Origin: Bacteroidota bacterium
Lineage (GTDB): Bacteria > Bacteroidota > Bacteroidia > Cytophagales > Cyclobacteriaceae
Direction: 5' to 3'
Assembly: GCA_027593175.1 (NCBI GenBank)
Contig: JAQCJI010000014.1
Coordinates: 1 to 47,871, forward strand
DNA: 47,871 nucleotides
The stretch's first letter is position 1. The number at the start of each line of letters is the position of its first letter. Positions 44,835 through 47,871 of the stretch are shown here, in pieces. The position numbers and the translations under genes were made by a program. Under the pieces are notes generated by a model. The model had not been told where the DNA came from and did no database searches. It saw only the letters and a program-made list of their open reading frames with translations.

Positions 44835-46319
44835 ATGAAAAGCACCTTACAAAAACTAATCTCCGAACATAAAGGAGCGGAGAGAGCGTGTGCCCAGCAG
44901 CGGCAGGCAGAAATAGATAATCCCTTAACTGGATCCAATCGAAGAGATTTTTTGAAAAAAACTGCACTTGGAGGTTTTAGCCTTGCCGCTCTGACGGGAC
45001 TAGGTATTGAAGACACGCTTGCTCAAACTACCCGATCTATAAAAAGAGCTTCTGCTCCATCGGATCTCAAAATAACCGATCTAAGATATGCCCATACAGC
45101 TGTAATGGGTGGTACAGCTATTTTACGTATTGACACCAACCAGGGAATTGTGGGTTGGGGAGAAGTAAGAGATGGTGCTGATCCTCGGTATGCCTTGATG
45201 CTGAAAAGCAGAATTCTTGGTGAAAATCCATGCAACGTAGAGAAAATCTTCAAAATTATCCGTCAGTTTGGAGGGCAATCCAGACAAGCTGGTGGAGTTT
45301 GTGGTGTAGAAATGGCACTTTGGGATCTTTGTGGAAAAGCTTACAATGTGCCTGCTTGGCAGCTCCTCGGTGGACGTTACCGTGACTCTGTTCGTCTCTA
45401 TGCTGATACACCAGAGGGAAAAGATCCTGAAGAGCAAAAAGAAAGAATCCGCTACCGCATTCAAGATCAAGGATATACCTGGCTAAAAATGGACGTTTCT
45501 ATCGGTGAAATCATGGATATTCCCGGCTGCATCGTGAATCCCGAAATTTTAAAAGGGAATCGTTCTCAGTGGTCCGGTGGGTACATGTCTTATGCCAATA
45601 CTGCACATCCTTTTACTGGAATTCAGATTACCGAAAAAGGACTTGATGAACTAGCCAAAATTGTCCATAATATCCGAGAAATGGTGGGCTATGATGTTCC
45701 TATGTCCACCGATCACTATGGGCATTTTGATTTAAATAACTGTATTCGCTTGGGCAAAGCGTTGGAGCCCTATCGATTGGCTTGGCTAGAGGATATGGTG
45801 CCTTGGCAAATGACACAGCAGCACAAAACCATCACGCAGGCATTGGAAACACCAACTACCACTGGAGAAGATATTTACCTACTCAATTATTTCAAGCCTT
45901 TGATTGATGAGCATGCTGTAGATATCATCCATCCTGACCTGGCCTCTTCTGGAGGCCTTTTGGAAACCAAACGAATTGGGGATTATGCAGAGGAAAAAGG
46001 GATATCCATGGCCATACACCAGGCTGGAACGCCTGTATCCTTTATGGCAAGTGTTCATTGCGCGGCAGCTACTCAAAATTTTCTTTCCCTTGAGCACCAT
46101 TCCGTTGATGTTCCTTGGTGGGAATCCATGTTTACCAAGGTAGATGGGGTGAAAATGATTGATAAAGGTTATGCACCGGTACCTTTGACAGCACCAGGAT
46201 TAGGAATTGAAATCAATGAGGAAGTGGTGAAAGTCCATTTGCACAAGTCAGATTCCAGCTATTTCGCACCTACCGACCAGTGGAATGAAAAGCGATCTCA
46301 CGATAGAACCTATAGTTAA
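44835..46319 (+). CDS. Tat-exported enolase-superfamily enzyme, second copy
   Basis: 494 residues. About 34 residues precede the twin-arginine motif NRRDFLKKTALGGF, so the signal is internal, as in many Bacteroidota exported oxidoreductases; a later start is possible but no good one exists just before it. Expected metal ligands are D293 (TDHYGHFD), E319 (WLEDMV) and E345 (TGEDIY). Nearby His are H294, H297 and H395 (AIHQAG). SDLKITDLRYAHTAVMGG matches the copy at 42557 (SDLKITDVKCGY). It is a paralogue with an altered substrate pocket; likely an acid-sugar dehydratase or racemase. A terminator follows. Confidence 0.88.
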   Translation: MKSTLQKLISEHKGAERACAQQRQAEIDNPLTGSNRRDFLKKTALGGFSLAALTGLGIEDTLAQTTRSIKRASAPSDLKITDLRYAHTAVMGGTAILRIDTNQGIVGWGEVRDGADPRYALMLKSRILGENPCNVEKIFKIIRQFGGQSRQAGGVCGVEMALWDLCGKAYNVPAWQLLGGRYRDSVRLYADTPEGKDPEEQKERIRYRIQDQGYTWLKMDVSIGEIMDIPGCIVNPEILKGNRSQWSGGYMSYANTAHPFTGIQITEKGLDELAKIVHNIREMVGYDVPMSTDHYGHFDLNNCIRLGKALEPYRLAWLEDMVPWQMTQQHKTITQALETPTTTGEDIYLLNYFKPLIDEHAVDIIHPDLASSGGLLETKRIGDYAEEKGISMAIHQAGTPVSFMASVHCAAATQNFLSLEHHSVDVPWWESMFTKVDGVKMIDKGYAPVPLTAPGLGIEINEEVVKVHLHKSDSSYFAPTDQWNEKRSHDRTYS

Positions 46320-46332
46320 TTTAAGCTATTCC

Positions 46333-46368
46333 TCCCCCTACCATTATTTAAGGGGGAAGATTTTTTTT
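46333..46368 (+). terminator. Intrinsic terminator after the RraA-enolase genes
   Basis: The stem TCCCCCT (46333-46339) with AGGGGGA (46351-46357) has an 11-base loop and is followed by eight T (46361-46368). It separates the four enzyme genes from the transporter gene, which starts 31 bases later. Read-through or a separate promoter would be needed for the latter. Confidence 0.7.
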
Positions 46369-46398
46369 ATTTACTTTCCCTTATAATCCATTCTCATC

Positions 46399-47484
46399 TT
46401 GAACTCCAAATCACGCATCTTTCTATACCTGGCTATTGCATTATTGCTTTGCTTGATTTACACCATTCCAGCTGGCTTTCAGGTAGGAACGGGTTTAATT
46501 GCTGTTGGTTTTTTTCTTTTTATCGGCCTTTTTTTTCGTGGAAATGAGCAACTGAAAGGCTTTTCTTTTTCGGTTGTTATTTTCACAGTAGTAGCCTTGG
46601 CGATGTTTTTTCCTCTGTATTTCCAGGAAATTAACGGCTTTAAGCTTACTCAATTAATTAATCCACTGATTCAAATGATCATGTTTGGTATGGGGGCTAC
46701 ATTAAGCTGGAAGGATTTTGCAGCAGTTGCCCAAAGTCCCAAATCAGTCGCTATTGGTATTGTAGCACAGTTTGCCATCATGCCATTGGTTGGGTTTGTA
46801 CTGACTAATCTAAGTGGGCTTGAGCCTGAAGTTGCCGCTGGAATTATATTGGTTGGTTGTGCCCCTGGAGGAACTGCCTCCAATGTGATTGCTTTTCTAG
46901 CCCGTGCCAATGTGGCTTTATCAGTGACACTTACTACCATTTCAACCCTTCTTGCTCCCTTTATGATGCCTGTCTTGATGAAATTACTGGCAGGACAATT
47001 CATTGAGATTGACCTTCTCAAAATGATGTGGGATATTTTTAAAATCATTTTGCTTCCAGTAGGAGCTGGTTTGCTCGTACATCAACTTTTAGGTAAAAAT
47101 TCTGGATGGATTGAAAAACTCCTTCCACTAGTTTCCATGCTCGGTATTGCTTTGATTATTTTGGTGATTACTGCAGCTGGAAGAGATAGCCTTTTGGCTA
47201 TGGGTCCAATTTTAATTTTGATCGTGTTCCTACACAATATGATGGGTTATGGTATAGGCTATGTTTTAGCCCGATTAATTGGTCTCAGTGAACAGGATGC
47301 CCGAACTATTTCCATTGAGGTTGGAATGCAAAATGCCGGATTAGCTTCAGGGCTTTCAAGTATTATGGGGAAAATCACTACGCTAGGATTGGCTTCTGCA
47401 GTGTTTGGGCCCATGCAAAATATTACTGGATCGATTGTGGCTACTTTCTGGAGCAAAAGAAAAAAAGGAATTGAACCTAGTTGA
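46399..47484 (+). CDS. Bile acid:sodium symporter (BASS) family transporter, second type
   Basis: 361 residues from a TTG start; no ATG gives a better start. An N-terminal extension of two or three membrane segments (IFLYLAIALLLCLIYTIPAG, VGFFLFIGLFF) precedes the BASS core. The core shows MFGMGATLSWKDFAAVAQ, CAPGGTASNVIAFLARANVALS (Na+ site region) and the crossover SIEVGMQNAGLASGLSSIMG. BASS proteins import organic anions, including pyruvate, with sodium. Placement after two aldolase/dehydratase pairs suggests it takes up their product, but the intervening terminator weakens an operon claim. Confidence 0.9.
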   Translation: MNSKSRIFLYLAIALLLCLIYTIPAGFQVGTGLIAVGFFLFIGLFFRGNEQLKGFSFSVVIFTVVALAMFFPLYFQEINGFKLTQLINPLIQMIMFGMGATLSWKDFAAVAQSPKSVAIGIVAQFAIMPLVGFVLTNLSGLEPEVAAGIILVGCAPGGTASNVIAFLARANVALSVTLTTISTLLAPFMMPVLMKLLAGQFIEIDLLKMMWDIFKIILLPVGAGLLVHQLLGKNSGWIEKLLPLVSMLGIALIILVITAAGRDSLLAMGPILILIVFLHNMMGYGIGYVLARLIGLSEQDARTISIEVGMQNAGLASGLSSIMGKITTLGLASAVFGPMQNITGSIVATFWSKRKKGIEPS

Positions 47485-47871
47485 AATAGGATCTAAAAAT
47501 TCCATTCCATAGGACATACCCATCTACATTTAAATGAAGTTGGTCCTGGATGTAGAGTTCGGGCCTTGCATTTCCCGCTGAATCGGTCAAAGTTGCCCAA
47601 GTATCAATAAAGCTTACACCCTCTTTACTTTTACTATATTTTTCCAATTGCTTGTTGAAAGACTGGTAAAGATCTTTCTTGGACCAGCGAGAAGGGCTGG
47701 GTTTGGCACCAATAAGGTAAATTTTCGTATTGGGAGCAGCAATTTGAATTCTCGTGACAATTCGATCCAAACTAGCCAAGATCTCTTCGGGTTCCACACC
47801 TGCCCAGAGGTCGTTGTCTCCTTCGTAAATAAAGACTCGCTTGGGGTCAAATTTTAGAACTAAGGGAAAAA
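47477..47871 (-). CDS. SGNH/GDSL-type hydrolase, N-terminus cut by window end
   Basis: The frame is open from the window edge to the stop at 47477, giving about 131 C-terminal residues. Block III is VFIYEGDNDLW with the GxND element, and the catalytic pair lies in DQLHLNVDGYVLW (DxxH). IYLIGAKPSPSRW is typical of the fold. The nucleophile Ser motif lies beyond the window. Such enzymes are esterases or lipases of varied substrate. The end overlaps the convergent transporter gene by 8 bases. Confidence 0.85.
   Translation of the reverse strand, partial: FPLVLKFDPKRVFIYEGDNDLWAGVEPEEILASLDRIVTRIQIAAPNTKIYLIGAKPSPSRWSKKDLYQSFNKQLEKYSKSKEGVSFIDTWATLTDSAGNARPELYIQDQLHLNVDGYVLWNGIFRSYFN

Noticed and set aside
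47477-47797. Treating the ATG at 47797 as the true start of the SGNH hydrolase
   Set aside because: The frame stays open to the window edge and the GxND block lies upstream of that ATG, so the gene is truncated by the window.

Overview
The window is bacterial chromosomal DNA from a Bacteroidota member, most likely order Cytophagales (Cyclobacteriaceae/Algoriphagus-like; the family is inference). Grounds: a SprA (type IX secretion/gliding) gene behind maeB-ruvA, several Bacteroidota-restricted families (DUF4837, DUF4292), TAnnTTTG-type -7 promoter elements (with a TTTG -33 at the best one), and few Shine-Dalgarno sites. No rRNA, tRNA, CRISPR, phage or transposase gene was seen.

Region 1 (1-15.9 kb, minus strand) is an envelope/housekeeping block. 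In transcription order it holds an enoyl-CoA hydratase, a frameshifted oligosaccharide flippase, a TPR protein, a DUF4292 lipoprotein, an EnvC-like amidase activator, tatA, gatA, a LysM lytic transglycosylase, a DUF4837 lipoprotein, maeB, ruvA and the start of sprA. Region 2 (16-22.5 kb, plus strand) begins with a decayed 5' remnant of an isocitrate dehydrogenase gene. It then carries a glycosyltransferase, a DUF819 membrane protein, a bile-acid:Na+ symporter-family transporter, a small secreted protein, a GNAT acetyltransferase and a secreted nucleotide pyrophosphatase/phosphodiesterase. Region 3 (23-26.5 kb, minus strand) has a DnaE2-like polymerase behind a palindrome-rich upstream region and a 75-residue hypothetical protein.

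Region 4 (26.5-37.3 kb, plus strand) is an amino-acid block: the complete trpEGDCFBA operon, a pterin-dependent aromatic amino acid hydroxylase, and hisH-hisA-hisF-hisIE. The trp operon is preceded by a textbook attenuator: a 25-codon leader peptide with three consecutive Trp codons, an antiterminator pairing and an intrinsic terminator. The gaps before hisF and hisIE are filled by repeat-like elements. The element before hisF has a diverged second copy 18 kb away, also just upstream of a start codon.

Region 5 (37.4-41.3 kb, minus strand) has an S41 protease lipoprotein, a Tat-signal Dabb protein and typA. Region 6 (41.6-47.5 kb, plus strand) is the most unusual part. It is a tandemly repeated gene pair, each pair being an exported RraA/HMG-aldolase-family protein plus a Tat-signal enolase-superfamily (galactonate dehydratase-like) protein. 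A terminator and a second BASS-family transporter follow. I read it as a possible periplasmic sugar-acid dehydratase/aldolase pathway with uptake of the product; the chemistry is inference. A truncated SGNH hydrolase closes the window on the minus strand.
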